Positions 27,533 through 36,340 are shown, counted from the first letter of the stretch. The stretch: 64,000 bases of DNA from Dokdonella_A sp014338185 (GCA_030263295.1 SZOS01000001.1:200707-264706), one strand, 5' to 3'. The notes: generated by a model from the letters alone, not told the origin. Program-made: numbers and translations.

Positions 27533-27952
27533 TCAGCGGTGCAGTTGTCCGGCCGCCTCGGGCTGGAACGTGACCGCGGTGACACGCAAGCGCAGCGGCT
27601 GGCCGTCGGGCGTGGTCCAGTCGATGGTCTGGCCCGTGGTGAGGCCGAGCAGCGCGGCGCCGACCGGCGCGAGCACCGACACGCGGCCCTTGGCCGCATC
27701 GGCCTCGGCCGGATAGCACAGCGTGAGCACGTGCTGCTTGCCGCCGATCTCCTCCACGCAGGTCACGGTCGAGTTCATCGTCACCAGGTTGTCCGGAATC
27801 TTCTCGGGCGCAACCACGTTGGCACGGTCGAGCTCGTCGCGCAGCGCGTGCGCGGTCGCGTTGTGCTGCCACTGCGGCGTGTCCAGCAGCGCGTCGAGGC
27901 GATCGAAATCGCGGCTGCTCAGGGTGATCGGTGGGGACGCCTTCTGCGACAT
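27533..27952 (-). CDS. rnk: nucleoside diphosphate kinase regulator Rnk
   Basis: A 139-residue member of the GreA/GreB/Rnk group. The N-terminal short coiled coil holds ITLSSRDFDRLDALLD, the C-terminal FKBP-like domain has VTMNSTVTCVEE, LCYPAEADAAKGRVSVLAPVGAALLGL and IDWTTPDGQPLRLRV, the family's hallmark. Rnk binds RNA polymerase at the secondary channel and affects nucleoside diphosphate kinase levels. The ATG at 27952 is preferred over a TTG at 27964. It is divergent from the restriction locus. Confidence 0.9.
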   Translation of the reverse strand: MSQKASPPITLSSRDFDRLDALLDTPQWQHNATAHALRDELDRANVVAPEKIPDNLVTMNSTVTCVEEIGGKQHVLTLCYPAEADAAKGRVSVLAPVGAALLGLTTGQTIDWTTPDGQPLRLRVTAVTFQPEAAGQLHR

Positions 27953-28368
27953 GCTGCGCTCCAATGCGAAAAGCGGCGCACCAAGGCGCCGTCCGGAGAT
28001 GGGGACAAGTTGCCAGCGACACTAGCCGGTGCCGCGGCGCGATTCAAGCTTGACGGGCCGCCGTCGCGCCAGTGCCGAGAGGCGCCTGCGCGGCGGCCTG
28101 CGGCCGCTGCCGGACGCGCCGGATCCGGCGCCGGTCGCGCCCCGCCGCACGAGCGGCGACAATGCCTGTCCGCCCAGCTCCGATTCGCCGAGCCCATGCC
28201 CATGTCTTCATTGGCCAGCCACGCCGCCAGCCGCCAGTTCTGGCGCGCGCAGCAGCGCAGGTGGCTGACCCGTCAGCGTTCGTGCGGAACGGAGCGGATG
28301 TTTCGTTTGAGCGGCTTGCAACGGCAGGTACTATCTGGAGCAAAGGCAATAGCAACGGGGAAAACAGG
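27953..28368. other. 416-bp gap between rnk and the restriction locus
   Basis: The gap must hold the rnk promoter on the minus strand and the promoter of the mod gene on the plus strand. A short plus-strand frame from 28197 (MPMSSLASHAASRQFW...) could be the 5' end of a host gene cut by island insertion, but I do not recognise it. A 13-base match to the dusA-like sequence right of the locus lies at 28279-28291. Confidence 0.45.
28307..28334 (+). promoter_or_regulatory. sigma-70-like promoter of the restriction locus
   Basis: TTGAGC, 16 bases, TACTAT, 35 bases ahead of the mod start codon, in a locally AT-richer stretch; a GGGGAAAACAGG precedes the ATG at 28369. Confidence 0.5.
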
Positions 28369-29385
28369 ATGGCCAAGGCCGCGATTGCCGATATCCGCCA
28401 GGCGATACTCAGGGACGTGCCCGCCGACGGTAGCGCCGTCGGCAATATCCGCCTGCGCGAGCGGATTCCCGCGCGGCTGGGTGTCGAGGTCGGCGAGGAC
28501 GACTACTTCGCGGCGCGTGATGCGCTGGTGGCCGACGGCGTGCTGGCCACCGGCCGCGGACGCGGTGGTTCGGTCCACCGGGTGATGGACAGCGCGCCGG
28601 TCTTGACGCTTGAAACCCAGGAAATCCCCGTCTCGGCCAAGGCGCCCAAGCCGCAGCAGTCCGGCCTGGCGCTGCCCAAGCGCAAGCCCGGCGAACCGGC
28701 CAAGGCACCGCGCAAGGGTGAGGACGGCGTGCAGGTCATCGCCTACCAGCACGACCAGAAGCGCCGCAACAACCCGGACGTGGGCGTGGTGACGCCCGAG
28801 ACCGACCCCGAGCAGCCGAAAACCACCTGGGCCTATGACCCGCACATCGACCCGGCGCTGCAGTTCGACAGCGCGCGCGCCACGGTCGAAACATTGATCG
28901 ACGACGCGCTGGCCAGCGGTGACGCCGACACCCAGCGCGCCGCGCTGGAAACGCTCAAGCGCATGGCCGCGCCCTACCTCAACTGGGCCGGCAAGGCCGA
29001 GCGCACGAGTTTCGAGGTGGATACCGTGTCCCTGCACGTGCACGTGCACGTGCACGAGCGCATCGATCCGGCCAGCATCCTCGCCGCGGTGCGCAAGCGC
29101 ATGCGCAAGGACCAGGGCGAACACGGCGGTACCGCCGACCTGTTCCGCGCCTGGTTCGAGGAGCCGCTGCCCTGCCGCGAGGCCATCGAGTTCTACAAGC
29201 ACGACCGCGGCTGGGCCAACCGGCTGGTGGCCGGCGATTCGCTGCTGGTGATGAACTCGCTGCTGCAGAAGGAGGGTATGGCCGGGCAGGTGCAGATGAT
29301 CAGCATCGGAGCCGTGAGCCACGTCGTACGGAAAGCATCGCTAGAGTGCGGCCCGCAAGCCATTACGGGAGACTCCTTTCAATGA
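28369..29385 (+). pseudogene. type III-like DNA methyltransferase Mod, N-terminal fragment
   Basis: The first about 311 residues match the N-terminal part of a type III-style (beta class) site-specific DNA methyltransferase: a winged-helix-like start (1-75, ending GRGRGGSVHR), a Lys/Pro linker, a helical part, and WANRLVAGDSLLVMNSLL...GMAGQVQMI. In intact homologs this last string runs straight into the catalytic YIDPPYGI motif. Here it breaks at 29301 and reads 28 unrelated codons to a stop. The catalytic DPPY and SAM-binding motifs are therefore absent. The matching C-terminal fragment is at 30698-31657, past a foreign cassette. A truncated protein may still be made. Confidence 0.82.
29033..29056 (+). 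repeat. hexamer tandem repeat (TGCACG)x4
   Basis: Four exact copies of TGCACG inside the mod N-terminal fragment encode alternating His-Val (LHVHVHVHVHER). Copy-number change would add or remove two residues without shifting the frame. Confidence 0.85.
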
Positions 29386-30323
29386 AGTTCTGGGTAGGCG
29401 TTACCGACAACAACTGGTATCAGTTCCTAGCGAACCGTGACTTCGAAGAGGTCAACTTCTGGCAGCCAAGTGCACGACCATTGTTCGTAAATCCTGAAGT
29501 AGGCATGCCATTCCTATTCAAGTTGAAACGTCCGGCGAACCACATTGCGGGAGGTGGATACTTTGTTGCACATAGTGTGTTTCCACTCTCACTGGCGTGG
29601 GAAATTTTTGGGGAGAAGAATGGGGCAAGAAGCCTCGATGAGCTAAGAGAGACCATCAGCCCTCATGTGTCAGATGCTCGCCGTGACCCTGACATCGGAT
29701 GTACGGTCCTCTCCAATCCGTTTTTCATGGACAAGTTCTCGTGGATGCATGACCCTCCTGGCTGGTCGCCGAACATCGTTAGAGGTAAACATTACGACAC
29801 GGAGGAAGGCGCGGGGTTAGAAATATGGAATCGAGTCATAAGGTATTTCGTGATGCCGGGTTCTGGCTCGAAAGTATCTGACAGTGCCACTCTCTCCGGC
29901 GGCAGCGAAGCAAAAGTAAAGTTCGGCGCCCCGGTCTTACAGAAGCCACGCATCGGGCAATCGACATTTCGCGTCAGGGTTACAGATGCGTACAAGAGAA
30001 GGTGCGCAATGACGGGCGAGAGCACGCTAGTGGTGTTGGAGGCCGCTCACATCGTTCCATACTCGAAGGCTGAAGGCTCGCACGACGTTTCAAACGGCAT
30101 GCTTCTTCGTTCTGACTTTCATCGATTGTTCGATAGAGGCTTGGTATCTGTTACGCCACAGTATCTAGTGAGAGTGAGCCCGCGAATCAAAGAGGCTTAC
30201 TTCAATGGAAAGGCCTACTATCGACTCGACAACCAGCCACTGCAGGCCTTGCCAGACAATGCTTCATTAAGGCCAGATCGAGATCGCCTAGACTGGCATT
30301 TCCGCAATTGCTTTCAGGCATGA
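29382..30323 (+). CDS. HNH endonuclease with N-terminal EVE/PUA-like domain
   Basis: A 313-residue nuclease of the COG3440 'predicted restriction endonuclease' type. The N-terminal 1-110 (KFWVGVTDNNWYQFLA, VNFWQPS, PFLFKLKRPANHIAGGGYF, LAWEIFGEKNGA) looks like the PUA/EVE-superfamily domain that reads modified bases. The C-terminal HNH domain has CAMTG, LEAAHIVPYS (His223), DVSNGMLLRSDFHRLFD (Asn238, His247). Proteins with this layout act in modification-dependent (type IV) restriction. GC content is clearly lower than in the flanking genes, so it is recent foreign DNA. It begins about 80 bases after the break in mod and is followed after four bases by the MazG-like gene, forming a two-gene cassette. 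Confidence 0.82.
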   Translation: MKFWVGVTDNNWYQFLANRDFEEVNFWQPSARPLFVNPEVGMPFLFKLKRPANHIAGGGYFVAHSVFPLSLAWEIFGEKNGARSLDELRETISPHVSDARRDPDIGCTVLSNPFFMDKFSWMHDPPGWSPNIVRGKHYDTEEGAGLEIWNRVIRYFVMPGSGSKVSDSATLSGGSEAKVKFGAPVLQKPRIGQSTFRVRVTDAYKRRCAMTGESTLVVLEAAHIVPYSKAEGSHDVSNGMLLRSDFHRLFDRGLVSVTPQYLVRVSPRIKEAYFNGKAYYRLDNQPLQALPDNASLRPDRDRLDWHFRNCFQA

Positions 30324-30327
30324 CGTG

Positions 30328-30672
30328 ATGCTTTCAAAAGACGTGCTGGCCGCCCTTTTGGCCTTCAGAAGCAATCGTGAGTGGGAGAAGTTCCACACGG
30401 CAAAGAACTTGGCCGCCTCAATCAGCATTGAGGCAAGTGAGCTATTGGAGATTTTTCAATGGTGCAGTGATGCGGAGATCAATGCCGTTTCTCATTCGAG
30501 GCGTGCGGACATTGAAAGAGAGGTGGCGGACGTTGTGATACTGCTGTCGTATTTCTGCAACGATTTGCAAATCGACTTGGAGAGGTGCGTCAGAGAAAAG
30601 CTAGCTGAGAATGATCGGAAGTACCCTGTCGACAAGGCGAAGGGTCGCGCCACAAAGTACGATCAACTCTGA
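30328..30672 (+). CDS. MazG-like nucleotide pyrophosphohydrolase
   Basis: A 114-residue all-alpha NTP pyrophosphohydrolase of the MazG-like/dCTPase group. Metal-binding acids are in place: EASE (Glu35, Glu38) with LLEIFQW, and EVADVVI (Glu65, Asp68) with the helix following; the tail NDRKYPVDKAKGRATKYDQL is typical of the small phage and defence-island versions. It would hydrolyse a (d)NTP to the monophosphate and pyrophosphate. It sits four bases behind the HNH gene and shares its lower GC content, so the two came in together. Whether it supports the nuclease or is an independent passenger is unknown. An in-frame GTG one codon earlier (30325) is an alternative start. Confidence 0.85.
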   Translation: MLSKDVLAALLAFRSNREWEKFHTAKNLAASISIEASELLEIFQWCSDAEINAVSHSRRADIEREVADVVILLSYFCNDLQIDLERCVREKLAENDRKYPVDKAKGRATKYDQL

Positions 30673-30697
30673 TTCGGAAGCTTTGACTCAGGCATTA

Positions 30698-31657
30698 ATG
30701 ATGCTCGCAAGCTCCCACGCCGATCAGGAAACCCTGTACGACCAGCCCGCGGTGGCCAAGGACAAGCTGCGCATCACCGGCCCCTTCACGGTGGAGGCGG
30801 TGCCGTTTCCCACCGTGCTGGCGCTGGACGAGACCCAGCCGATGCAGGAAGCCGACCTCAGCATCGCCCGTTCCGGCGAGTCGCAGCGCCAGCACGGCTG
30901 GCGCGACGAGCTGCTGAAAACCGGCATCCGCGGCAAGGGCGGGCAGACGCTGAAGTTCGCCGAGCTGGCCACCCTGCCAGATACCCGCTACCTGCACTGC
31001 AGCGGCCATACCGACAGCGGCGAGCGCGTGGTGGTCAGCTTCGGCCCCGAGCACGCCGCGCTGGAGCAGCGCCAGGTGGAGCTGGCCATGCGCGAGGCCG
31101 GCGAGCTGTTCCCGCGCCCGAAGATGATCGTGTTCTGCGCCTTCACCTTCGACCCGGAAGCGGCCAAGGACATCGACGCGCAGAAGGGCATCGTGGCGCT
31201 GAAGGCGCAGATGAATACCGACCTGCTCACCGAAGACCTCAAGAAAGCCCGCTCCAGCAACCAGAGCTTCTGGCTGATGGGCCAGCCTGAAGTGGAGTTG
31301 CGCCAGCGCAAGGACGGCAAGTGGGAAGTGGAGGTCAACGGCTTCGACTACTTCGATACCAGCACCGGCGAGCTGAAATCCGGCGGCAAGAACAGGATCG
31401 CCGCCTGGAGCCTGGACACCGACTACGACGAGCGCAGCCTGTTCCCGCGCCAGGTGTTCTTCCCCATGGCCGGGGCCAAGGACGGCTGGAACAAGCTGAA
31501 AAAGGACATCAAGGCCGAGCTCAACGAGGCCCTGCTGGACAGGCTGCACGGCACCGTGAGCCTGCCCTTCGAGCCCGGCGAGAACCGCAAGGTGGCGGTG
31601 AAGATCGTGGATGACCGCGGGATCGAATCGCTGAAGGTGATTGCGCTGAAGGATTGA
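30698..31657 (+). pseudogene. type III-like DNA methyltransferase Mod, C-terminal fragment
   Basis: About 319 codons that match the C-terminal part of the same methyltransferase: SSHADQETLYDQP, LRITGPFTVEAVPFPTV, a middle with GERVVVSFGPEHAALEQRQVELAM and FDPEAAKDIDA, and an end VKIVDDRGIESLKVIALKD. The high GC content resumes here, near 30700. In intact genes a catalytic part of probably some 300 residues lies between this and the N-terminal fragment. ATGs at 30698 and 30701 could start a free C-terminal polypeptide; it would hold no catalytic motif. The stop overlaps the next ATG (TGATG), so the ancestral operon structure is preserved. Confidence 0.8.
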
Positions 31658-32895
31658 TGGCCATGTCAGATCACAAAACACGCAAGACCAAATCCGCCTT
31701 TCGGCTTCAAGTCAAAAATCTCGGGCCTGTCGTGGACGCCGATATCTCATTTGGAGATCTCACCGTCATCGTTGGGCCACAAGCCACGGGCAAGAGTGTT
31801 TTGCTGGAAACACTCAAGCTGGTGATCGACCGCGATCATGTCCACGAGACTTTTTCCCGCTACAACGTCACCTTTGCCGGCAATGGCGACGGTGCCAAGG
31901 CGTTTCTGGGGGGGTTCTACGGTCCGGGCATGGTTGACGCCTGCAGCAAGGGCATGGAAATCATCTGGAATGGAGCGAAGCAATCGCTCGTCGACCTGAG
32001 CAAACGCAGCAAGAGCAGGGGCGACGCCAAGGAGCGGGTGTTCTTCATCCCCGCGCAACGGGTGGTCAGCCTGCCCAAGGGCATCAGCCAGAACTTCGGC
32101 ACCTTTGATTATGGCGATCCGTATGTGCTGCGCCGCTTCAGCGATACGGTGCACCACTTGCTGCAGAACGAGTTTGGCGCAAAGGCGCGGTTGTTTCCGC
32201 AGTCGAACCGCCTCAACGACACCCTGCGAAAACCGATTTCCGAACATTTCTTTGGCGGCGCGTCGCTGGATATCGAAGCGCGCGACTTCACCAATCGCTT
32301 GGTGCTGAAAGTCCCGGGCAGCAGTGATGGCTTGCCGTACCTGGCCTGGTCGGCCGGCCAGCGTGAGTTCACGCCCATGCTGCTCGGCCTTTACTGGCTG
32401 TGTCCCGCAGGCAAGGTGTCCCAACGTGATCCCGTGCAATGGGTCGTGATCGAAGAGCCGGAGATGGGCCTTCATCCGCTGGCGATTTCCACGCTGTTGC
32501 TTACGGTTCTCGAGTTGATGCGGCGCAGCTATCGCGTCGTGATTTCGACCCACTCGCCGGTCGTGCTCGACATGGTGTGGGCATTGCGGCAGTTCCAAAA
32601 GCTGGGCAAGGATGAGGCGGACGTGCTTCATCTGTTCAATCTGCCCAAGCAGGCCAACTGCAAGGCCTTGGCGAAATCGGCGCTGGAAAAGGAGTATCGC
32701 GTCTTCTACTTCGACCGTGGCAAGGCGGTTCAGGACATTTCATCACTGGATCCCGGTGCCGAGGATATGGGCGAGTCCAATTGGGGTGGCTTGACCGGCT
32801 TTGCCAGCCGGGCGGGTGAGGCGGTCGCGCGCGCCGTGAATCGCCATGAGGCCCAGCGCCTTGGGCGGCCATCGCGTTCCGGGGAGGGTGGTTGA
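31657..32895 (+). CDS. AAA-family ATPase of the restriction locus
   Basis: A 412-residue AAA_21/OLD-like ATPase. It starts FRLQVKNLGPVVDADISFGDLTVIVGPQATGKS, the usual 'structural maintenance' type N-terminus with Walker A GPQATGKS (40-47); a long middle domain has LPYLAWSAGQREFTPMLLGLYWL, a signature-motif-like helix; Walker B is VVIEEPEMGLHP (about 264-275), and the D-loop/H-motif ISTHSPVVLDMVWALR follows. Such ATPases occur in many defence loci. It is coupled to mod by TGATG and to the next gene by TGATG, so it belongs to the same system. Its role there is not known to me; regulating or loading the nuclease is only a guess. Confidence 0.78.
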   Translation: MAMSDHKTRKTKSAFRLQVKNLGPVVDADISFGDLTVIVGPQATGKSVLLETLKLVIDRDHVHETFSRYNVTFAGNGDGAKAFLGGFYGPGMVDACSKGMEIIWNGAKQSLVDLSKRSKSRGDAKERVFFIPAQRVVSLPKGISQNFGTFDYGDPYVLRRFSDTVHHLLQNEFGAKARLFPQSNRLNDTLRKPISEHFFGGASLDIEARDFTNRLVLKVPGSSDGLPYLAWSAGQREFTPMLLGLYWLCPAGKVSQRDPVQWVVIEEPEMGLHPLAISTLLLTVLELMRRSYRVVISTHSPVVLDMVWALRQFQKLGKDEADVLHLFNLPKQANCKALAKSALEKEYRVFYFDRGKAVQDISSLDPGAEDMGESNWGGLTGFASRAGEAVARAVNRHEAQRLGRPSRSGEGG

Positions 32896-33401
32896 TGGCT
32901 GCAAGGACGCAGGCGGCGAGAGGCAGGCTTTCCGGCTTTCAGGCCGCGGCACACGTTGCGGGCACAACGCCACAGACCGGTCTCGGTGCGGTGGAGGGGC
33001 GGTATCGAACCGCCATCGCAGCGGGGCCTGGCGCCCGATGGTCCGGGAGCATCGACCTGGATGCCTCGTTTCGAAACACCGAGCCAAATGCCAACCGCTG
33101 GGATTACGGAATCGGTGTCGGTCGTGGAAATACGGAAGTCGCTTGCTGGGTTGAACCTCACCCAGCGTCCAGCACGTCCGAGGTCGAGGTCATGTTGCGC
33201 AAACTGGCTTGGCTCAAGCAGAAGTTGAATCAGGCGGGATTCCACCAGCTGCGTAGCATGACGCATCCGGCAGGCGATGCCGGCCTTGCCTATCGTTGGT
33301 TGGCACAGGGTGCAATCCATATTCGGGCAGGTTCACGAGAAGCACGGAAGCTGGCGCAGCAAGGGATCTCCATGCCCGCACGCCGTGTGGTGTTGCCGTG
33401 A
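32895..33401 (+). CDS. unknown 168-aa protein of the restriction locus
   Basis: A 168-residue protein I do not recognise. Its ATG overlaps the ATPase stop (TGATG) and its end overlaps the res start (GTGA), so it is surely translated and part of the operon. The first 65 residues look variable and basic; the rest is more regular, with NRWDYGIGVGRGNTEVACWVEPHPA, then VMLRKLAWLKQKLNQAG and a segment IHIRAGSREARKLAQQG. Alternating beta-strand-like and helical stretches suggest a small globular alpha/beta protein. No signal peptide or membrane span is visible. Function cannot be stated; the tight fit between ATPase and nuclease suggests it helps one of them. Confidence 0.72.
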   Translation: MAARTQAARGRLSGFQAAAHVAGTTPQTGLGAVEGRYRTAIAAGPGARWSGSIDLDASFRNTEPNANRWDYGIGVGRGNTEVACWVEPHPASSTSEVEVMLRKLAWLKQKLNQAGFHQLRSMTHPAGDAGLAYRWLAQGAIHIRAGSREARKLAQQGISMPARRVVLP

Positions 33402-36193
33402 GCGCCCGCAAATCCCTGATCATCAATTCGCCGTACGAACCACCTGCCCGCCATTGGCAGCAGGGTGCCGGTACCACGCTCACTCTGGTCGAAGGTCGTC
33501 GCCCCGCGGCCTATGAAGTCTTCGATACCCGCAACAACACCAGGCGGGTGGAGGAGCTCAAGCTGGTCAACCGCATCCGCGAGCGCGTGCAAGCCTGGCG
33601 CGAGGCGGACTATCCGGGCGTCACCCAGGTCACGCGCGGGTTGCTGGAACACTGGCAGGACCGCGGTGCGCGCACGCTGCCCTTCTACTTCTGCCAGATC
33701 GAGGCCATCGAGACGCTGATCTGGTGGGTGGAGGCGACGGCCGAGTTCAAGCAGGGAATCTTCCTGGAAGGCGATGGCGGCCCGTGGGAGCGCATCTGCA
33801 ACAAGATGGCGACCGGCAGCGGCAAGACCACGGTGATGGCGATGATCATCACCTGGCAGGTGCTCAACGCGCTGGCCTATCCCAAGCGCAACAAGGAGTT
33901 CTCCAGGGCGGTCTTCATCGTCGCGCCGGGCTTGACCGTGCGCGAGCGCTTGCAGGTGCTGCTGCCGGGCCATCCGGCCAATGTCTATGACGAGTTCGGC
34001 CTGTGCCCGTCCGAGGCGCTTCGGCAGAAGCTCAATCGGGCCGAGGTGCTGATCGAGAACTGGCACAGCCTGATGCCGCTGAAGCAGGCGGATCGTTCGG
34101 TCGTGAAAAAAGGCGCCGAAAGCGATGAGGCGTTCACGCGCCGAGTGCTCGGCAAGCTGGCGTCGTGCAAGGACCTCATCGTCATCAACGACGAGGCCCA
34201 CCACGCCTACCGCAAGCCGGCCGATATCAAGATCAGCAAGAAAGACGCCGAGGAGCGCGGCATCGATCTTGAGGAGGCGACGCGCTGGATCGAGGGCCTG
34301 GACCGGCTGCACAAGACCCGCCGCATCATTCGCTGCTTCGACCTGTCGGCCACGCCGTTTGCACCCACCGGCAAGACCAATACCGACGAGGGGCTGTTCA
34401 GCTGGATCGTGTCCGATTTCGGTTTGAACGACGCGATCGAGGGTGGCCTGGTCAAGACGCCGCGCGTGGTGGTCCGGGACAGCGCACTGCCCAACAAACA
34501 ACTGCGCTCGAAGCTCTATCACCTCTATCGCGAGGCGGAAGTTTCCGATGACCTCAACCGCAAGGGTGCAAAGCCGGAGGATGCGCTGCCCAAGCTGGTC
34601 CAGGATGCGTACACCTTGCTGGGTGCGGACTGGCGTGAAGCCGCCAGTCAGTGGGCGCAGGCCGGGCACACCTCGCCGCCGGTCATGCTCACGGTCTGCA
34701 ATCGCACCGAGACGGCGGCGCGCATCGAACGCTATTTCACCAGTGGGGATGCCTTCTGGCCCGAACTGCACGCGCCGGACAAGACGCTGCGCGTCGATTC
34801 CCGTGTGCTGGAAAAGGCCGAGGTCGGCGAAACCGCCGCCGCCGACAAAGATTACGAGGCGCGGCTTCGCGCCATCGTCGCGTCGGCGGGGCTGCCGGCG
34901 GATCGCGAAGCGGAACTGCTCTCGGGCACGAAGGAAGACGTGCTCCGCACCATCGTCGACAACGTCGGCAAGCGTGGTACCGCCGGGCAGAACCTGCAGA
35001 ACGTGATCTCGGTGGCCATGCTGTCCGAAGGCTGGGACGCCAAGAACGTCACCCACATCATGGGATTGCGCGCCTTCACCAGCCAGCTGCTGTGCGAGCA
35101 GGTGATCGGGCGCGGGCTGCGCCGGGTCAGCTACGAAACCGACGACAACGGCCTGTTCATTCCCGAGTACGTCAACGTGTTCGGCGTGCCGCTGTCGATC
35201 TTCCAGGATGCGGAAGACGGGGGCGAGCCGCCGCCGCCGCCGAAACCCAGCGTCCAGATCGAAGCCTTGTCGGAGCGCAACAGCCTTGAAATCCGCTGGC
35301 CCAACGTGCTGCGCGTGGATCCGGTGGTCAAGCCGGTGCTGGCGGTGCGCTGGGACGAGGTGGCCACGCTGGCGCTCAAGCCGGAAGACACCCCGATCTC
35401 GGCCGATATCGCCCCGGCGCTGGGCGGAGTGACGGACTGGAGCAAGATCCACGTCATTGACCTGGAGCTGCTGCCCGAGGCCTTCCGCCTGCAGCGACTG
35501 ACCTTCCTGGCCGCCCGCAAGGCCTTCGACCAGATGAAGGACACGTTCAAGGGTGGGCGCGATTATCTCGTCTTCCAGCTGATCCGACTGGTGGAAGCCT
35601 TCATCGCATCGGACCGGCTTGTGGTGCCGGGGCTCTTTCATCAGGACCCGCTGCGCAAGCGGATCCTGCTGACGCTCAACATCGACCGGATCGTCGAGCA
35701 CCTGATGCGGTACGTGTACGAGCACAATGCCGAGCGTGTGGAGCTGGTGTTCGATGAGGACATGCCCATCGGCTCCACGCGCATCATGCGGACCTGGTAC
35801 ACCACCAAGCCGAATGTCGCGACGGTCAAGTCCCAGGTCAGCCATGTTGTTGGCGACAGTACCTGGGAAGGCTATGCCGCCAATGTGTTCGAGTCGTCGA
35901 ACGCCGTTTCGAGCTACGTCAAGAACGACCATCTCGGCTTCCAGATCCATTACATGTGGAATGGATCGCGCCGGCGATTCCTGCCGGATTTCCTGATCCG
36001 GCTATCCAACGGCAAGACCTTGGTGCTGGAGATCAAGGGCGTGGATGACGATCAGAATCGGGCCAAGCGGTCGGCGTTGGCTGCGTGGGTGCAAGGCGTC
36101 AACCAGAAGGGCGGGTTCGGGGTGTGGGTGCATGACGTGGCGTTCGCGCCGCACCAGATCCAGGACATCCTCCGGCGCGCCGGCACAGCGTAG
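33398..36193 (+). CDS. type III-like restriction endonuclease subunit Res
   Basis: A 931-residue SF2 helicase-nuclease, intact. Helicase motif I is KMATGSGKTTVMAM (Walker lysine about 142), motif II is DEAH (about 265-268), motif III is LSATPFAPTGK, motif V/VI are in VISVAMLSEGWDAKNVTHI and LLCEQVIGRGLRR. Near the C-terminus LPDFLIRLSNGKTLVLEIKG (about 862-881) is a PD-(D/E)xK nuclease site. In type III systems Res cuts only with Mod, which gives sequence recognition. Here Mod is broken, so restriction is probably lost unless another Mod acts in trans. It starts with GTG overlapping the previous stop; the open frame upstream is not conserved. It resembles the 'BPTD_3080' nuclease family, from memory. 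Confidence 0.87.
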   Translation: MSARKSLIINSPYEPPARHWQQGAGTTLTLVEGRRPAAYEVFDTRNNTRRVEELKLVNRIRERVQAWREADYPGVTQVTRGLLEHWQDRGARTLPFYFCQIEAIETLIWWVEATAEFKQGIFLEGDGGPWERICNKMATGSGKTTVMAMIITWQVLNALAYPKRNKEFSRAVFIVAPGLTVRERLQVLLPGHPANVYDEFGLCPSEALRQKLNRAEVLIENWHSLMPLKQADRSVVKKGAESDEAFTRRVLGKLASCKDLIVINDEAHHAYRKPADIKISKKDAEERGIDLEEATRWIEGLDRLHKTRRIIRCFDLSATPFAPTGKTNTDEGLFSWIVSDFGLNDAIEGGLVKTPRVVVRDSALPNKQLRSKLYHLYREAEVSDDLNRKGAKPEDALPKLVQDAYTLLGADWREAASQWAQAGHTSPPVMLTVCNRTETAARIERYFTSGDAFWPELHAPDKTLRVDSRVLEKAEVGETAAADKDYEARLRAIVASAGLPADREAELLSGTKEDVLRTIVDNVGKRGTAGQNLQNVISVAMLSEGWDAKNVTHIMGLRAFTSQLLCEQVIGRGLRRVSYETDDNGLFIPEYVNVFGVPLSIFQDAEDGGEPPPPPKPSVQIEALSERNSLEIRWPNVLRVDPVVKPVLAVRWDEVATLALKPEDTPISADIAPALGGVTDWSKIHVIDLELLPEAFRLQRLTFLAARKAFDQMKDTFKGGRDYLVFQLIRLVEAFIASDRLVVPGLFHQDPLRKRILLTLNIDRIVEHLMRYVYEHNAERVELVFDEDMPIGSTRIMRTWYTTKPNVATVKSQVSHVVGDSTWEGYAANVFESSNAVSSYVKNDHLGFQIHYMWNGSRRRFLPDFLIRLSNGKTLVLEIKGVDDDQNRAKRSALAAWVQGVNQKGGFGVWVHDVAFAPHQIQDILRRAGTA

Positions 36194-36340
36194 CAACGCA
36201 CGTCCGAAAATCCGCGGACTTGACCGATCATGAGCGCAGCGGGGAAGCACGAATACATGGGCGAATTGCCGGATTCGTGCGGAACGTTGCCCTGCGAGAC
36301 ACCGCCGCGCCTGTCGGTCGCGCCGATGATGGACTGGACC
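36191..36340 (+). repeat. direct repeat copy 1: dusA promoter and 5' end (att-like)
   Basis: 150 bases that align without gaps to 37821-37970. The left part covers the dusA leader, the right part the first 37 codons. The last 24 bases, ending ATGATGGACTGGACC, are identical in the two copies; the rest is diverged. Its first bases (TAG) are also the res stop codon. dusA 5' ends are a known target of a family of phage and island integrases, so this is best read as an att-site copy. Confidence 0.8.

Noticed and set aside
28197..28278. Frame MPMSSLASHAASRQFW... as a real gene
   Set aside because: No SD worth naming and no recognised family; kept only as a possible cut gene start in the gap description.
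29041..29060. The GTGCAC repeat as a CRISPR or integration repeat
   Set aside because: Only 6-bp units in tandem, in a coding frame, with no spacers.
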